In this document: positions 1 through 8,532 of the stretch, in pieces
Position numbering within the stretch: the stretch's first letter is position 1
Layout: every line of letters begins with the position of its first letter
Source of the DNA: Deltaproteobacteria bacterium
GTDB lineage: Bacteria; Myxococcota; Myxococcia; Myxococcales; 40CM-4-68-19
Assembly (NCBI GenBank): GCA_005879315.1
Contig: VBLC01000034.1
Span: 1 to 64,000, forward strand
Direction: 5' to 3'
Length of the DNA stretch: 64,000 bases
Notes under the pieces: model-generated
Database searches by the model: none
What the model was told of the DNA's origin: nothing
What the model saw: the letters and a program-made list of their open reading frames with translations, nothing else
Program-made: the position numbers and the translations under genes

Positions 1-177
1 CGGGGCCGCGAGCCCGACCTGCCCCAAAGCGACGTGGAGATGGGCGAGTGCTGGTTCTTCATCGACTCGAGCAAAGCCGAGGGGCTGCTCGGCTTCCGCC
101 CGCGCGATCCGCTGGAGACCCTCGCCGACACGGTTCGCTATGTGCGCGAGAACTTCACTGCGGCAAGGCTGGCCTGA
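1..177 (+). CDS. NAD(P)-dependent sugar epimerase/dehydratase, C-terminal end (5' partial)
   Basis: These are the last 58 codons of a gene that enters from the left edge; the frame is open from base 1 to a TGA at 175-177. The peptide WFFIDSSKAEGLLGFRPRDP followed by LADTVRYVREN is the usual tail of extended short-chain dehydrogenases of the epimerase/dihydroflavonol-reductase type, where a D-x-S-K-A-x-x-x-L-G motif precedes the last helix. The nucleotide-binding and catalytic parts lie outside the window, so the substrate cannot be told. The stop shares one base with the next start (TGATG), which suggests translational coupling to the phosphatase that follows. Confidence 0.72.
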   Translation, partial: RGREPDLPQSDVEMGECWFFIDSSKAEGLLGFRPRDPLETLADTVRYVRENFTAARLA

Positions 178-818
178 TGTTGCTCTACCTGGTCCGCCAC
201 GCGCAGACGGCATCGTCGGCGGTCGATGCCTTCAATGGCCAGCGCGAGCTGCCGCTGACCGATCCCGGTCGCGAGCAGGCGCGCAAGCTGGGAGCGCGGC
301 TCGCCTCGGTGCGCTGGGCGGCGGTCTATCGCTCGCCGCTCGGACGGACGGCGGAGACAGCCGCGCTGATCGCGCCAGGCAGTCCGGCGCAAATTCTTCC
401 CGGCCTGATCGAGATCGATTTCGGCTCCTGGGAAGGCCTCTCGCCGGCGCAGGCGCGCGATCGCGACAAGGAACGCTTCGAGGCATGGACGGCAGACCCC
501 GTCGCGGTGTCGCCTCCGGAAGGCGAGACGGCCGATCAGGTCGCGCGGCGCGCGCTCGGAGCTCTGGAAGAGATCCGCGCTCGCCACGAGGACGGCGGCG
601 ACCCCGTGCTGGCCGTCTCGCACAAGGCGACGCTGCGCATCCTCGGCGCGGCGCTCACCGGCGCGCCCATCCGGTTCTATCGGGCGCGCTGGTCGCAGGA
701 CGAATGCGCGCTCAACCTCGTCGAGCTGCGCAAAGGCGCGGAGCCGTTCCTGCGGCTGTGGAACGACACCGCGCATCTCGGTCCCATCCCGGGCGCGACG
801 ACCCGCGGGGGCAAGTGA
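177..818 (+). CDS. Histidine phosphatase superfamily protein (phosphoglycerate mutase-like)
   Basis: This 213-residue protein belongs to the histidine phosphatase superfamily, whose members move or remove phosphate through a phospho-histidine. The signature LVRHAQT sits at the N-terminus with His8 as the likely nucleophile; a second conserved stretch (SPLGRTAET, near 53-61), an acidic residue around Glu79 and the second catalytic histidine in VSHKAT (His149) complete the site. Length fits cobC/gpmB-like phosphatases, but the substrate is not evident. The ATG at 177 was chosen because the RHA motif normally lies within ten residues of the N-terminus and because it overlaps the upstream stop codon. 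It may act on a sugar phosphate or polyprenyl-type substrate together with the upstream epimerase; that is inference. Confidence 0.88.
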   Translation: MLLYLVRHAQTASSAVDAFNGQRELPLTDPGREQARKLGARLASVRWAAVYRSPLGRTAETAALIAPGSPAQILPGLIEIDFGSWEGLSPAQARDRDKERFEAWTADPVAVSPPEGETADQVARRALGALEEIRARHEDGGDPVLAVSHKATLRILGAALTGAPIRFYRARWSQDECALNLVELRKGAEPFLRLWNDTAHLGPIPGATTRGGK

Positions 819-1895
819 TCAGGACGGCCGCTCGAAGAGAAAGAGGCAGTCTTCCCTGCGCGCGCCGGAAGCGTCGGCGACGGCGAACTGCGCCCGCTTG
901 CCGCTGCTGGAGAAGGCGTACATCGAGGCGCTGCCGTAGTCGCCGCGCTTGTTCACCGCATAGAAGCGGATGCCGAAGTTCGGCCGGCCCTTGGCGTCGA
1001 GCAGGCGCTTCTCCCTTGTCGTCTTGGCGATCCGCTCCAGCGTCATCAGGCACGCCTCGCGCGGATGCTTGCCCTGGCGCATCAGCTCGACGGTCAGGTG
1101 GCCGCCGGAGACGAGAATGTTCGCCTCGCCCCGGCCCGTCGAGCCGGCCGAACCGACCTCGTTGTCGGTGAAGCAGCCCGCGCCGATGATCGGCGAGTCG
1201 CCCACCCGGCCCGGCATCTTGAAGAACAGCCCGGAGGTGCTGGTGCAGCCGGCCAGGTCGCCGCGCGCATCGAGAGCGCTCAAGTGGATGGTGCCGCCTG
1301 TCTTGGGCTTGCGGAATTCGTCCCAGCCGAATTCTTCGATGAAGGCCTTCAACTCCGGGTCGTAATGCTCCGCGTCCGGCTCGAGCCATTTGTCCTTCTC
1401 CGAGAGGTTCTGCTTCCAGAAGAGCCACACCTTGCGCGCCTTCTCGGTCAGCAGATTCTCCACCGCAAATCCGTTCATGCTTGCGAAATGGCGCGCGCCC
1501 GGCCCGACCAGGAGCACGTGGTCGGTCGTCTCCATCACCAGCTTCGCCACCTTGGTGGGATTGCGCACGCCTTCGAGCGAAGCTACCGCGCCGGCTCGCG
1601 CGGTCGGCCCGTGCATCACGCAGGCGTCGAGCTGCACGACGCATTCCTCGTTGGGCACGCCGCCGTAGCCGACGGTCATGTCGTTGGGATCGTCCTCGAC
1701 GAGATTGACGCCGGCGATGGCAGCGTCGAGGGGGTCGATGCCTTGCTGCATCCGCCGCACGGCCAGCTCGACGGCCTTCAATCCATTCGCCGAGGAGACG
1801 GCCAAGGGCGCCGGACGCTTCTGCGCGCCCGCCGCCTTGACGACGGCGGTTGCCGCAGCCGCCGTGCCCAGCAGCTGGCGACGGGAGATGGTCAT
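819..1895 (-). CDS. Tat-exported isoaspartyl peptidase/asparaginase family (Ntn hydrolase)
   Basis: A 358-residue member of the N-terminal-nucleophile hydrolases of the glycosylasparaginase / type 2 asparaginase family, which cleave themselves to expose a catalytic threonine. The start of the mature beta chain appears at GGTIHLSALDARG, with Thr202 as predicted nucleophile, followed by the expected glycine-rich stretch (GAGCFTDNEVGSAGSTG). The N-terminus MTISRRQLLGTAAAATA is a twin-arginine signal, so the enzyme is exported folded. Substrate is either an N-glycosyl-asparagine, L-asparagine or isoaspartyl dipeptides. It lies 8 bp behind mscL on the same strand with an AAGAGG ribosome site just after the mscL stop, so the two are probably co-transcribed. 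Confidence 0.87.
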   Translation of the reverse strand: MTISRRQLLGTAAAATAVVKAAGAQKRPAPLAVSSANGLKAVELAVRRMQQGIDPLDAAIAGVNLVEDDPNDMTVGYGGVPNEECVVQLDACVMHGPTARAGAVASLEGVRNPTKVAKLVMETTDHVLLVGPGARHFASMNGFAVENLLTEKARKVWLFWKQNLSEKDKWLEPDAEHYDPELKAFIEEFGWDEFRKPKTGGTIHLSALDARGDLAGCTSTSGLFFKMPGRVGDSPIIGAGCFTDNEVGSAGSTGRGEANILVSGGHLTVELMRQGKHPREACLMTLERIAKTTREKRLLDAKGRPNFGIRFYAVNKRGDYGSASMYAFSSSGKRAQFAVADASGARREDCLFLFERPS

Positions 1896-1903
1896 GGCCT
1901 CTT

Positions 1904-2308
1904 CTACCCCGGGACGCCTCCAGCCGCAGCGACCGGCTGGCCACACGCTTTGCACCGCCGCGCAGCGATCGGAATCGCTTCCAGGCACTGGGGGCAGGGC
2001 CGCGTCGTCGGCACCGCTTCGCGCAAGAGCGTCTTCACCAGCACGAATACCACCAGCGCAATGAACAAGAAATCGATCAGGCGCCCGATCAGGTCGCCAT
2101 ACTTGATCGCGTTCGCGCCCGAGAGCTGAAGCTGCGCGTTGCGCCACTCGCCACCGGGCAGGACCACGCCGACGATCGGCATCAGCACATCATCGACGAT
2201 TCCCGAGACCACCTTGCTCACTGCTGCGCCGATGATGACTCCGACGGCGAGCGCGAGGGCATTTTGCTTGAAGAGGAAATCGCGGAATTCTTTTGCGTAG
2301 GCTTTCAC
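1904..2308 (-). CDS. mscL: Large-conductance mechanosensitive channel MscL with C-terminal zinc ribbon
   Basis: MscL opens under membrane tension to release solutes during hypo-osmotic shock. The 134-residue protein starts with the amphipathic MKAYAKEFRDFLFKQNALAL segment and has the two expected membrane helices (about 17-50 and 77-95), with the glycine/alanine-rich pore helix containing NALALAVGVIIGAAV. The cytoplasmic end is unusual: instead of the short charged helix of E. coli MscL it carries two CxxC pairs (Cys105, 108, 119, 122) that look like a zinc ribbon. Such tails occur in some other bacterial MscL proteins, and their role is not established. It heads a two-gene unit with the exported asparaginase-like hydrolase. 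Confidence 0.95.
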   Translation of the reverse strand: MKAYAKEFRDFLFKQNALALAVGVIIGAAVSKVVSGIVDDVLMPIVGVVLPGGEWRNAQLQLSGANAIKYGDLIGRLIDFLFIALVVFVLVKTLLREAVPTTRPCPQCLEAIPIAARRCKACGQPVAAAGGVPG

Positions 2309-2341
2309 GGCGTCTCCTTGGCGTGGCCGGGTACCCCATGC

Positions 2342-2347
2342 TATCCA
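2342..2347 (+). promoter_or_regulatory. Predicted -10 box (TATCCA) of the GT2 gene, leaderless type
   Basis: TATCCA lies 8 bases before the ATG at 2356. No Shine-Dalgarno sequence is visible before this ATG, so transcription would begin at or next to the start codon. Confidence 0.35.
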
Positions 2348-2355
2348 GCCCGCGG

Positions 2356-3354
2356 ATGGACCGACCTCAGCTCTCCGTCATCATCCCTCTATTCAACGAG
2401 GAGGAGAACGTCCAGCCGCTTCTGGACGAGCTCTTCGGCGAGCTGGCGAAGCTGGGCCGCTCGCACGAGGTCATCTGTGTCGACGACGGCAGCAGCGACG
2501 GCACTTTCGCGGTGCTCTCGCGCATCGCCGCGCAGCGGCCCGAGCTGCACGTCATCCGCTTCCGCCTCAACTTCGGACAGACGGCGGCGATGAGCGCCGG
2601 CATCGAAGCCGCGCGCGGCGAAGTGATCGTACCGATGGACGGCGATCTGCAGAACGACCCCGCCGACATCGGCAAGCTGCTCGGCCGGCTGGACGCAGGC
2701 TACGACGTGGTCTCCGGCTGGCGGCGCGATCGCCGGGACCGCGAATTCGGCCGCAAGCTTCCCAGCCGGATCGCGAACCTCCTCATCTCCGCCATCTCCG
2801 GAGTGCGGCTGCACGATTATGGCTGTTCCTTGAAAGCCTACCGCCGCGAAGTGCTGCGCGACGTGAAGCTCTATGGGGAAATGCATCGCTTCATCCCCAT
2901 CTATGCATCCTGGCAAGGGGCGCGCGTCACCGAGATGGTGGTCAATCACCGCCCGCGCCGGGCCGGCCGCTCGAAATATGGCCTCTCGCGCACCTTCAAG
3001 GTCGTGCTCGATCTCCTGGTGGTGAAGTTTCTCGCCAGCTACGCGACCAAGCCCATCTACCTCTTCGGCGGCTTCGGTCTTTTCTCCTGGCTGTGCGCCC
3101 TGGGGGCGTTCGTCTGGGCGCTCTATTACAAGCTGGCCGGATTGAAGGACTTCGTGGAGACGCCGCTGCCGCTGGTGACGGTGATGTTCACGCTGATCGG
3201 CGCGCTCTCTCTCTTGATGGGCCTGCTCGCCGAGCTGGTCATCCGCACCTATTACGAGTCGCAGAACAAGCGGCCCTATCTCGTCGCCGAGGAGCTGAAC
3301 GGAGCTCGCCCGGCCGATGTCCGGAGCCTTCCGCCCGGCGCACGGGGCCTGTAG
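2356..3354 (+). CDS. GT2 glycosyltransferase, dolichol-phosphate mannosyltransferase/ArnC-like
   Basis: A 332-residue family 2 glycosyltransferase of the type that moves a sugar from a nucleotide sugar to a polyprenyl phosphate on the inner face of the membrane. The N-terminal GT-A domain has SVIIPLFNEEENV, the nucleotide-binding VDDGSSDGT (Asp43-Asp44) and the metal-binding MDGDLQNDP (Asp95, Asp97); two membrane helices follow near 235-260 and 272-295. The start at 2356 was chosen over an in-frame ATG at 2338 because the fold begins directly at MDRPQLSVII and a -10-like box lies 8 bp upstream. Its stop is directly followed by the asnB start. With the PMT-like gene further on, it may supply a polyprenyl-linked sugar donor. 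Confidence 0.9.
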   Translation: MDRPQLSVIIPLFNEEENVQPLLDELFGELAKLGRSHEVICVDDGSSDGTFAVLSRIAAQRPELHVIRFRLNFGQTAAMSAGIEAARGEVIVPMDGDLQNDPADIGKLLGRLDAGYDVVSGWRRDRRDREFGRKLPSRIANLLISAISGVRLHDYGCSLKAYRREVLRDVKLYGEMHRFIPIYASWQGARVTEMVVNHRPRRAGRSKYGLSRTFKVVLDLLVVKFLASYATKPIYLFGGFGLFSWLCALGAFVWALYYKLAGLKDFVETPLPLVTVMFTLIGALSLLMGLLAELVIRTYYESQNKRPYLVAEELNGARPADVRSLPPGARGL

Positions 3355-5238
3355 ATGTGCGGCATCTGCGGCGACGTCGATCTCTCCGGCGCGCCCGACG
3401 CCGAAGGAGTGCGCCGCGCCGCCAGGGCGCTGCAGCATCGCGGGCCCGACGCCGAAGGATTCTTCGACGAAGGCCCGGCGGCGCTGGGGCATCGGCGGCT
3501 GGCGATCCTCGACCTGAAGTCGGGCGACCAGCCGATGACCCGCGAAGGGGTGACGCTCGTCTTCAACGGCGAGGCCTACGACTTCGCCGAGCTCCGCGAG
3601 GAGCTGCGCGGCAAGGGCCATCCTTTCACCAGCCGCAGCGATACCGAAGTGGTGTTGCGCGCCTATCTCGAATGGGGCGAGTCTTTCGCCGAGCACGTCC
3701 AGGGGATGTTCGCGCTCGCTCTCTGGGATTCGCGCTCGCGGAAGCTTTTGCTCGCGCGCGACCGGCTGGGAAAGAAGCCGCTCTACTATTTCGTGCGGGG
3801 CGCGCGCTGCGTCTTCGCCTCGGAGCTGAAGGCGCTGGCCGCGCACGGAGCGGCGCCGCGCGAGATCGATCCCGACGCGCTCGTCCAGTATCTCGCTTGC
3901 GAATACGTGCCGGCACCGGCGAGCATCTATCGATCGATCCGCAAGCTGCCGGCCGCGCACGTGGCGGTGTTCGATTCTTCCGGCCTGCGTGTCCGCCGCT
4001 ACTGGGAGCTGCCCGCGCCGGCGCAGACCGCCCCCGAAGATGCCGCGGCAGAGCTGGTGCGGCTGCTCGACCAGGCGGTGGCGAAGCGGCTCGTGGCCGA
4101 CGTGCCGGTGGGCGTCTTTCTCTCCGGCGGCATCGATTCCACTTCGATCGCTGCGCTCGCGGCGCGGCACAAGAAGCCGCTGCGCACTTTCTCCATCGGC
4201 TTTGTCGAGGAGAGCTTCGACGAGTCTCCCTGGGCGTCGCTCGCGGCAAAGCGGCTCGGCACCGAGCATTCGTCGCAGAAGTTCTCCGGCCAGGACTGCC
4301 TCGACCTCTTGCCCGCGGCGGTGGCGCAACTCGACGAGCCCTTCGCCGATCCCAGCGTCCTTCCCACGCTCCTGCTCTCGCGATTCACTCGCCAGCAGGT
4401 CAAGGTCGCCCTCGCCGGCGACGGCGGGGATGAGCTCTTCGCCGGCTACGATCCCTTCCTCGCGCACCGCCCCGCGGCGCTGCTCGCGCGCTTGCCGCGG
4501 CCCTTGCGAGCGCTGGTCGAAGCGGCCGTCTCGCGGCTGCCCTCCTCGTCGAGGAACATGAGCTTCGATTTCCGCCTCAAGCAATTCTTCCGCGGCCTGG
4601 AAGCGAAGCCCAGCCTGCGCCACCAGGCCTGGATCGCTTCCTTCCTGCCCGGCGAGATCGCGCCGCTCCTGCAGCCTGAGCTGCGCGCGCGCGCCACCGA
4701 GGAGGTCGCTTTCCACCAGGTGCTGGAGGACGTGTCCGGCCTCGCGCCCGGGTCGATGGACGAGGCGCTCCGCTTCTATCTCTCGCGCTACCTGGCCGAC
4801 GACATCCTGGTCAAGGCCGACCGCGCCTCGATGGCGGCCTCGCTGGAATTGCGCGCGCCCTATCTCGACACCAAGGTGGTGGAGTTCGCCGCCCGGCTGC
4901 CGTGGCGCATGAAGGTCTCCCTGACGCGCACCAAGGTGCTGCTGAAAAAAGCGCTGCGCGGCATCGTGCCTGACGAGATCCTCCGGCGGCCCAAGAAAGG
5001 ATTCGGCATCCCGGTCGCGGCCTGGATCCGCGGGCCGCTGCGGCCCTTGTTCGAGGAGATGCTCTCCGAGCGCGCCCTGCGGGAAGGCGGCGTGTTCGAG
5101 CCGCCGGCGGTCCGCGAGCTCTTGCAAAAGCACCTGGCGGGGCGCGCCGATCTGCGCAAGCCGCTCTGGACGCTGCTCATGTTCCAGCTCTGGCAGCGCA
5201 ATCATGCCCAGCCGGCTGCGCTCAAGAGGGTGGCGTGA
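3355..5238 (+). CDS. asnB: Asparagine synthetase (glutamine-hydrolysing)
   Basis: The 627-residue enzyme makes asparagine from aspartate, ATP and glutamine-derived ammonia, or transfers an amide to a related carboxylate in surface-polysaccharide pathways. It begins MCGICGDVDL, so Cys2 is the glutaminase nucleophile after removal of Met1; the N-terminal glutamine amidotransferase domain spans about 1-200 and the synthetase domain has the PP-loop LSGGIDSTS near 256-264. The full length is intact. It lies between a GT2 enzyme and a sugar epimerase with no spacing, an arrangement common in exopolysaccharide and modified-glycan clusters, so it may amidate a sugar acid rather than serve general asparagine supply. 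Confidence 0.95.
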   Translation: MCGICGDVDLSGAPDAEGVRRAARALQHRGPDAEGFFDEGPAALGHRRLAILDLKSGDQPMTREGVTLVFNGEAYDFAELREELRGKGHPFTSRSDTEVVLRAYLEWGESFAEHVQGMFALALWDSRSRKLLLARDRLGKKPLYYFVRGARCVFASELKALAAHGAAPREIDPDALVQYLACEYVPAPASIYRSIRKLPAAHVAVFDSSGLRVRRYWELPAPAQTAPEDAAAELVRLLDQAVAKRLVADVPVGVFLSGGIDSTSIAALAARHKKPLRTFSIGFVEESFDESPWASLAAKRLGTEHSSQKFSGQDCLDLLPAAVAQLDEPFADPSVLPTLLLSRFTRQQVKVALAGDGGDELFAGYDPFLAHRPAALLARLPRPLRALVEAAVSRLPSSSRNMSFDFRLKQFFRGLEAKPSLRHQAWIASFLPGEIAPLLQPELRARATEEVAFHQVLEDVSGLAPGSMDEALRFYLSRYLADDILVKADRASMAASLELRAPYLDTKVVEFAARLPWRMKVSLTRTKVLLKKALRGIVPDEILRRPKKGFGIPVAAWIRGPLRPLFEEMLSERALREGGVFEPPAVRELLQKHLAGRADLRKPLWTLLMFQLWQRNHAQPAALKRVA

Positions 5239-6182
5239 AGCGCGTCCTGGTGACGGGTGGCGCAGGATTCATCGGCTCGCATCTGGTCAGGGCGCTGCTC
5301 GATCGCGGCGACGAAGTCTCGATCGTCGACAATTTCGATCCTTTCTACCCCGAGCGGCTGAAGCGGCGCGGATTGGCGAAAGGCGCGCGCCTCTTCGAGA
5401 GCGACATCCGCGACCAGGAGGCGATGGGGAGGACCTTCGCGCAGGCGCGGCCGGACGTAGTCGTCCACCTGGCTGCGCTCGCCGGCGTGCGACCCTCGCT
5501 GCAGCGGCCGGCGGCGTACATGGACGTCAACGTCGTCGGCACCGCCGTGCTCCTCGAGGCGGCGCGCGCAGCCGGCGTGCGCCGCTTCCTTCTCGGCAGC
5601 AGCTCTTCCGTCTACGGCGCCCATGCGCAGTCGCCTTTCAAGGAAAGCGCGCGCATCGAGGCGCCCGAGTCTCCTTACGCCGCCTCGAAAGTCGCGAGCG
5701 AAGTCCTGGCGCGCACCTTCCACAATCTCTACGGCCTGGAAATCGCCGCGCTGCGCTTCTTCACCGTCTACGGCCCGCGCCAGCGCCCCGACCTCGCCAT
5801 CCACAAATTCTCCCGCCTGATGCTCGCGGGAAAGGCGCTGCCTTTCTACGGCGACGGCTCCTCTCGCCGCGACTACACCTGGGTGGACGACATCGTCGCT
5901 GGCGTCCTCGCCGCCGGCGACGCGAACCTGAAATGGGACATCCTCAATCTGGGCGGCGCGCACACCACCTCGCTCGCCGAGCTCGTCGCGCTCCTGGAAG
6001 AGACGCTGGGCAAGAAAGCCATTCTCGACCGCCAGCCGGCGCAGCCCGGAGACGTCCCGCTCACCAGCGCGGACGTGACTCATTCGGGAGAGGTGCTCGG
6101 CTATTCGCCCAGGACTTCGATCCGCGATGGGCTGAAGAAGTTCGCCGGATGGATTCTCGGCGAGGGCCGCGACTGGGTCTGA
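5235..6182 (+). CDS. NAD-dependent epimerase, UDP-glucuronate 4-epimerase-like
   Basis: A 315-residue extended short-chain dehydrogenase that interconverts nucleotide sugars. The Rossmann motif GGAGFIG is at 8-14 and the catalytic Tyr148 and Lys152 are in SPYAASKVASE; the segment LRFFTVYGPRQRPDLAI is typical of UDP-glucuronate and UDP-galactose-type 4-epimerases. The start is a GTG overlapping the asnB TGA (GTGA), showing translational coupling in the GT2-asnB-epimerase operon. The exact sugar is uncertain: UDP-glucuronate/galacturonate is the best guess from the YGPRQRPDLAI stretch, and a uronic acid product would give asnB a carboxylate to amidate (inference). Confidence 0.92.
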   Translation: MKRVLVTGGAGFIGSHLVRALLDRGDEVSIVDNFDPFYPERLKRRGLAKGARLFESDIRDQEAMGRTFAQARPDVVVHLAALAGVRPSLQRPAAYMDVNVVGTAVLLEAARAAGVRRFLLGSSSSVYGAHAQSPFKESARIEAPESPYAASKVASEVLARTFHNLYGLEIAALRFFTVYGPRQRPDLAIHKFSRLMLAGKALPFYGDGSSRRDYTWVDDIVAGVLAAGDANLKWDILNLGGAHTTSLAELVALLEETLGKKAILDRQPAQPGDVPLTSADVTHSGEVLGYSPRTSIRDGLKKFAGWILGEGRDWV

Positions 6183-6185
6183 ACC

Positions 6186-7769
6186 TCACTCGTGCTGGAC
6201 GAGCGCTTCCTCGCCGGGGAAGGGCGACTCGCCCGGCAAGAGGCGATAGACCTTCACCACTTCCTGCCCCTCGATGCTCTCCACATGCCAGGGTGGCCGG
6301 TGCGCGAGGTTCTCGACCGCTTCCTGGTTGAAGAAGTAGAGCCGCCCCACTTGCACGAACGCGTAGCAGACGTGGCCCGAGCGGCAGGCGCGGCCGCGCC
6401 GCACGAGTGACTGGGAGAGATCGCTGCGGCCGGCGCGCTCGGAGTAGAGGCGCGCCGTCCAGTCGATCTCGCTGGAGATCTCCGCTTGCGGCTCGGCGTG
6501 CTCGGCCACGTACTGCACCGCCTCGCGGAAGCCGGCGTCGAAATAATCGCAGTGGGGGAAAAAGAACTGCGCCTGCGCATCGCCGCCGCCCAAGGGAGAG
6601 ATGTAGAGGCGGTAGTGGGGCGAGTGCAGCGCGGCCGCCAAGGCCTCACCGCCCGGCAAGAGGAGCACGAGCGCAGCGGCCATCGCCCACCGCGGCGTGC
6701 GCACGGCGTCGACGACCACCGCGGCGGCATGCCCGGCCAAGAGCAAGAAGCCGGGCAGCACCGCGACGAAGAAGCGACCCCACTTCGAGCCCGAGAGCGA
6801 GAGGACGAGGAACCAGACGCCCAACCAGCTGAGGATCAACTTGTGCGCGTCCTTGCGCTGGACGACGGCGAGAAAGAGCCCGCCCACGGCGAAGACGAAG
6901 GTGGCGGGGGCGAGCTTGACGGCCGCGAAGACCGCGTAGAACCACGGCGGCGTGCCGGCGAGGCCGTACTCGACGAGGTTGTGGTAGATGCGGCCCATGA
7001 AGAAGAGCGAGCCGTGCACCGTCTGCTTCCCGGTGAGGTAGGTCCTGGCGTATTCCCAGGTCGAGGGCAAGAAGGGCGACCAGTTGACCGCCGCCCAGAG
7101 CAGAGCGGCGATGCCGATCAGCTGCAGCCAGCGCCGAAGCGGCACGCGCCAGCCCGATTGCCAGAGATAGAAGACGACCGGAATCGGGGCGAGGAAGAAG
7201 AAGTACTTCGAGGCGAACAGGCCGGCGAGCGACGCAGCCGCCCCGACCTCCCAGCGGCGCGCCTCGTAGGGCGGAGCTGCTTTTGCCTCCGCCATGCACC
7301 AGAGCAGGAGCATGAGGAAGAGGCCGAGCAGGGCGTCTTCCTTGGCCACGCGCTGGTACCCGATCAGCGTCACGGAGAAAGCGGTGAGCGCCGCGGCGAA
7401 CAGTCCCGCCATCCGCCCGAACAACCGGCGGCCGAGCTGCGCGACCACCCAGATGGAAAGACCGCCCACCAGCGCGTTCGGCAGGCGGGTGATGGTCTCG
7501 GGGTCGAGAAAGCGCGAGCCGAGCAGCAGGGTGAAGCTGATCAGCCACTTCATCAGCATCGGGTGCTCGACGTCGTCGCCGCCGAAGTCGCCCTGCAGGT
7601 AGCGGTTTGCCGCCAGCCACTTGTGCACTTCGTCGTCGCCGAACCCCTCGGCAGAGAGGCCGCGCAGGCGCAGCCAGAGCCCGGCGGCGATCAGGATCAG
7701 AAGGCCGATCTTCGCCGCCGTCCCCCACGGCGCGGTCGGGCCGCGCAGCTCTGTCTGGGAAAGCTCCAT
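6186..7769 (-). CDS. PMT/ArnT-type membrane glycosyltransferase (GT39/GT83-like)
   Basis: A 527-residue integral membrane protein with about 11-13 hydrophobic helices, resembling dolichyl-phosphate-mannose-protein mannosyltransferases and ArnT. Such enzymes transfer sugars from polyprenyl phosphate donors outside the inner membrane. The first periplasmic loop has the expected acidic pair in GFGDDEVHKWLAANRYLQGD (about residues 43-62), and EHPMLMKW follows. The ATG at 7769 was chosen; an upstream in-frame ATG would add 13 residues of Arg/Pro-rich sequence. The gene converges on the epimerase 3 bp away. Its donor could be the product of the GT2 enzyme (inference); the acceptor, protein or lipid, is unknown. 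Confidence 0.85.
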   Translation of the reverse strand: MELSQTELRGPTAPWGTAAKIGLLILIAAGLWLRLRGLSAEGFGDDEVHKWLAANRYLQGDFGGDDVEHPMLMKWLISFTLLLGSRFLDPETITRLPNALVGGLSIWVVAQLGRRLFGRMAGLFAAALTAFSVTLIGYQRVAKEDALLGLFLMLLLWCMAEAKAAPPYEARRWEVGAAASLAGLFASKYFFFLAPIPVVFYLWQSGWRVPLRRWLQLIGIAALLWAAVNWSPFLPSTWEYARTYLTGKQTVHGSLFFMGRIYHNLVEYGLAGTPPWFYAVFAAVKLAPATFVFAVGGLFLAVVQRKDAHKLILSWLGVWFLVLSLSGSKWGRFFVAVLPGFLLLAGHAAAVVVDAVRTPRWAMAAALVLLLPGGEALAAALHSPHYRLYISPLGGGDAQAQFFFPHCDYFDAGFREAVQYVAEHAEPQAEISSEIDWTARLYSERAGRSDLSQSLVRRGRACRSGHVCYAFVQVGRLYFFNQEAVENLAHRPPWHVESIEGQEVVKVYRLLPGESPFPGEEALVQHE

Positions 7770-7803
7770 GGAGCGCCGCCTTCTACCCGCTGGCGGGGGC
7801 GAA

Positions 7804-7835
7804 GCCAAGTTTCCTGCATCCCAGGAAACACTGGC
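7804..7835. promoter_or_regulatory. Interrupted palindrome, possible operator in divergent promoter region
   Basis: GTTTCCTG at 7809-7816 and its exact complement CAGGAAAC at 7822-7829 flank CATCC; short outer arms GCCA and TGGC extend it with a one-base offset. It sits between the divergent PMT-like and DUF3047 genes and has the size of a dimeric repressor site. No cognate regulator is adjacent. Confidence 0.4.
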
Positions 7836-7870
7836 GCAAATTGCCCCAGCCGGTAAGCTGCCACCTCAGC

Positions 7871-8527
7871 GTGCGCGGCGCCCTCTTCATCATCGTCGCG
7901 GTTCTCCTCCCCGCGGGGACCGCAGGCGAAGAGGCGCGGCCACAAGAAACCCCGATCCCGGTGAGCACCTTCCAGGTGGTGGAGAGCTATTCCGGGCCGG
8001 TCAGCTACTACAAGATCATCCAGGACCCCGAGCAGCCCTTCATCCGGGCGGTCTACCGTCCCCCGCTGGAGACGGTGACGCTGGGCGCGCCCGTGCCGGA
8101 GTCGCTGCGGCAGAAGGTGAAGAGGCTGCGCTGGCGATGGCGGGCGCAGGTGATGCCCAAGGGCGGCAACGAATGCAAGGCGGGCTTCGGCGATTCCGTC
8201 GCCAGCGTCTACATCAACTGGAAGCGCGGATTCAAATGGTACTCGATCAAGTACGTCTGGAGCACCGAGGCCGACAAGGGCCAGGTCTGCGATCAGAAGC
8301 GCAACATCTTCGTGGTGCAGGACACGGTCATCCTCGAGTCGAACGGGCCGGTCGGGGTGTGGAAGGACGAGGAGATCGATCCCTCGGCGGAATTCCGCGC
8401 GCATTTCGAAGGCGGCGATCCCAAGGCGGACGTGCCCGATCTCCTCGGCGTGGGCCTGATGAGCGACGGCGACCAGACGAACAGCATCTCAGCCGCCGAC
8501 TACGCCGGGTTCGTCTTGATCCACTGA
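7871..8527 (+). CDS. Exported DUF3047-like protein
   Basis: A 218-residue protein with an N-terminal hydrophobic signal (about residues 4-20, ending near PAGTAGEE) and a beta-rich domain that resembles DUF3047. Seen landmarks are LRWRWRAQVMPKGG, GDSVASVYINWKRG, and near the end GVGLMSDGDQTNSISAADYAG, matching the way DUF3047 proteins finish with a D-x-D-N-T-motif and a tyrosine-glycine pair. The biochemical role of the family is unknown; export to the periplasm is predicted. The GTG start was chosen because it opens the signal peptide directly; a TAAGCT box lies 11 bases upstream and there is no Shine-Dalgarno site. It is divergent from the PMT-like gene. Confidence 0.72.
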   Translation: MRGALFIIVAVLLPAGTAGEEARPQETPIPVSTFQVVESYSGPVSYYKIIQDPEQPFIRAVYRPPLETVTLGAPVPESLRQKVKRLRWRWRAQVMPKGGNECKAGFGDSVASVYINWKRGFKWYSIKYVWSTEADKGQVCDQKRNIFVVQDTVILESNGPVGVWKDEEIDPSAEFRAHFEGGDPKADVPDLLGVGLMSDGDQTNSISAADYAGFVLIH

Positions 8528-8532
8528 GCTGC

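Noticed and set aside
1904-1912. TAGAAG box before the asparaginase-like gene as a promoter
   Set aside because: TAG is the mscL stop codon and AAGAGG is the ribosome site for the next gene. The same explanation removes TATAGA before IIC (18393) and TAGAAA before the 2TM gene (12068).
2389-5205. Long open frame (938 codons) on the minus strand across GT2 and asnB
   Set aside because: It lies opposite two clearly real genes, has Arg/Glu/Gly-rich sequence with no domain, and is a typical shadow frame of high-GC DNA.
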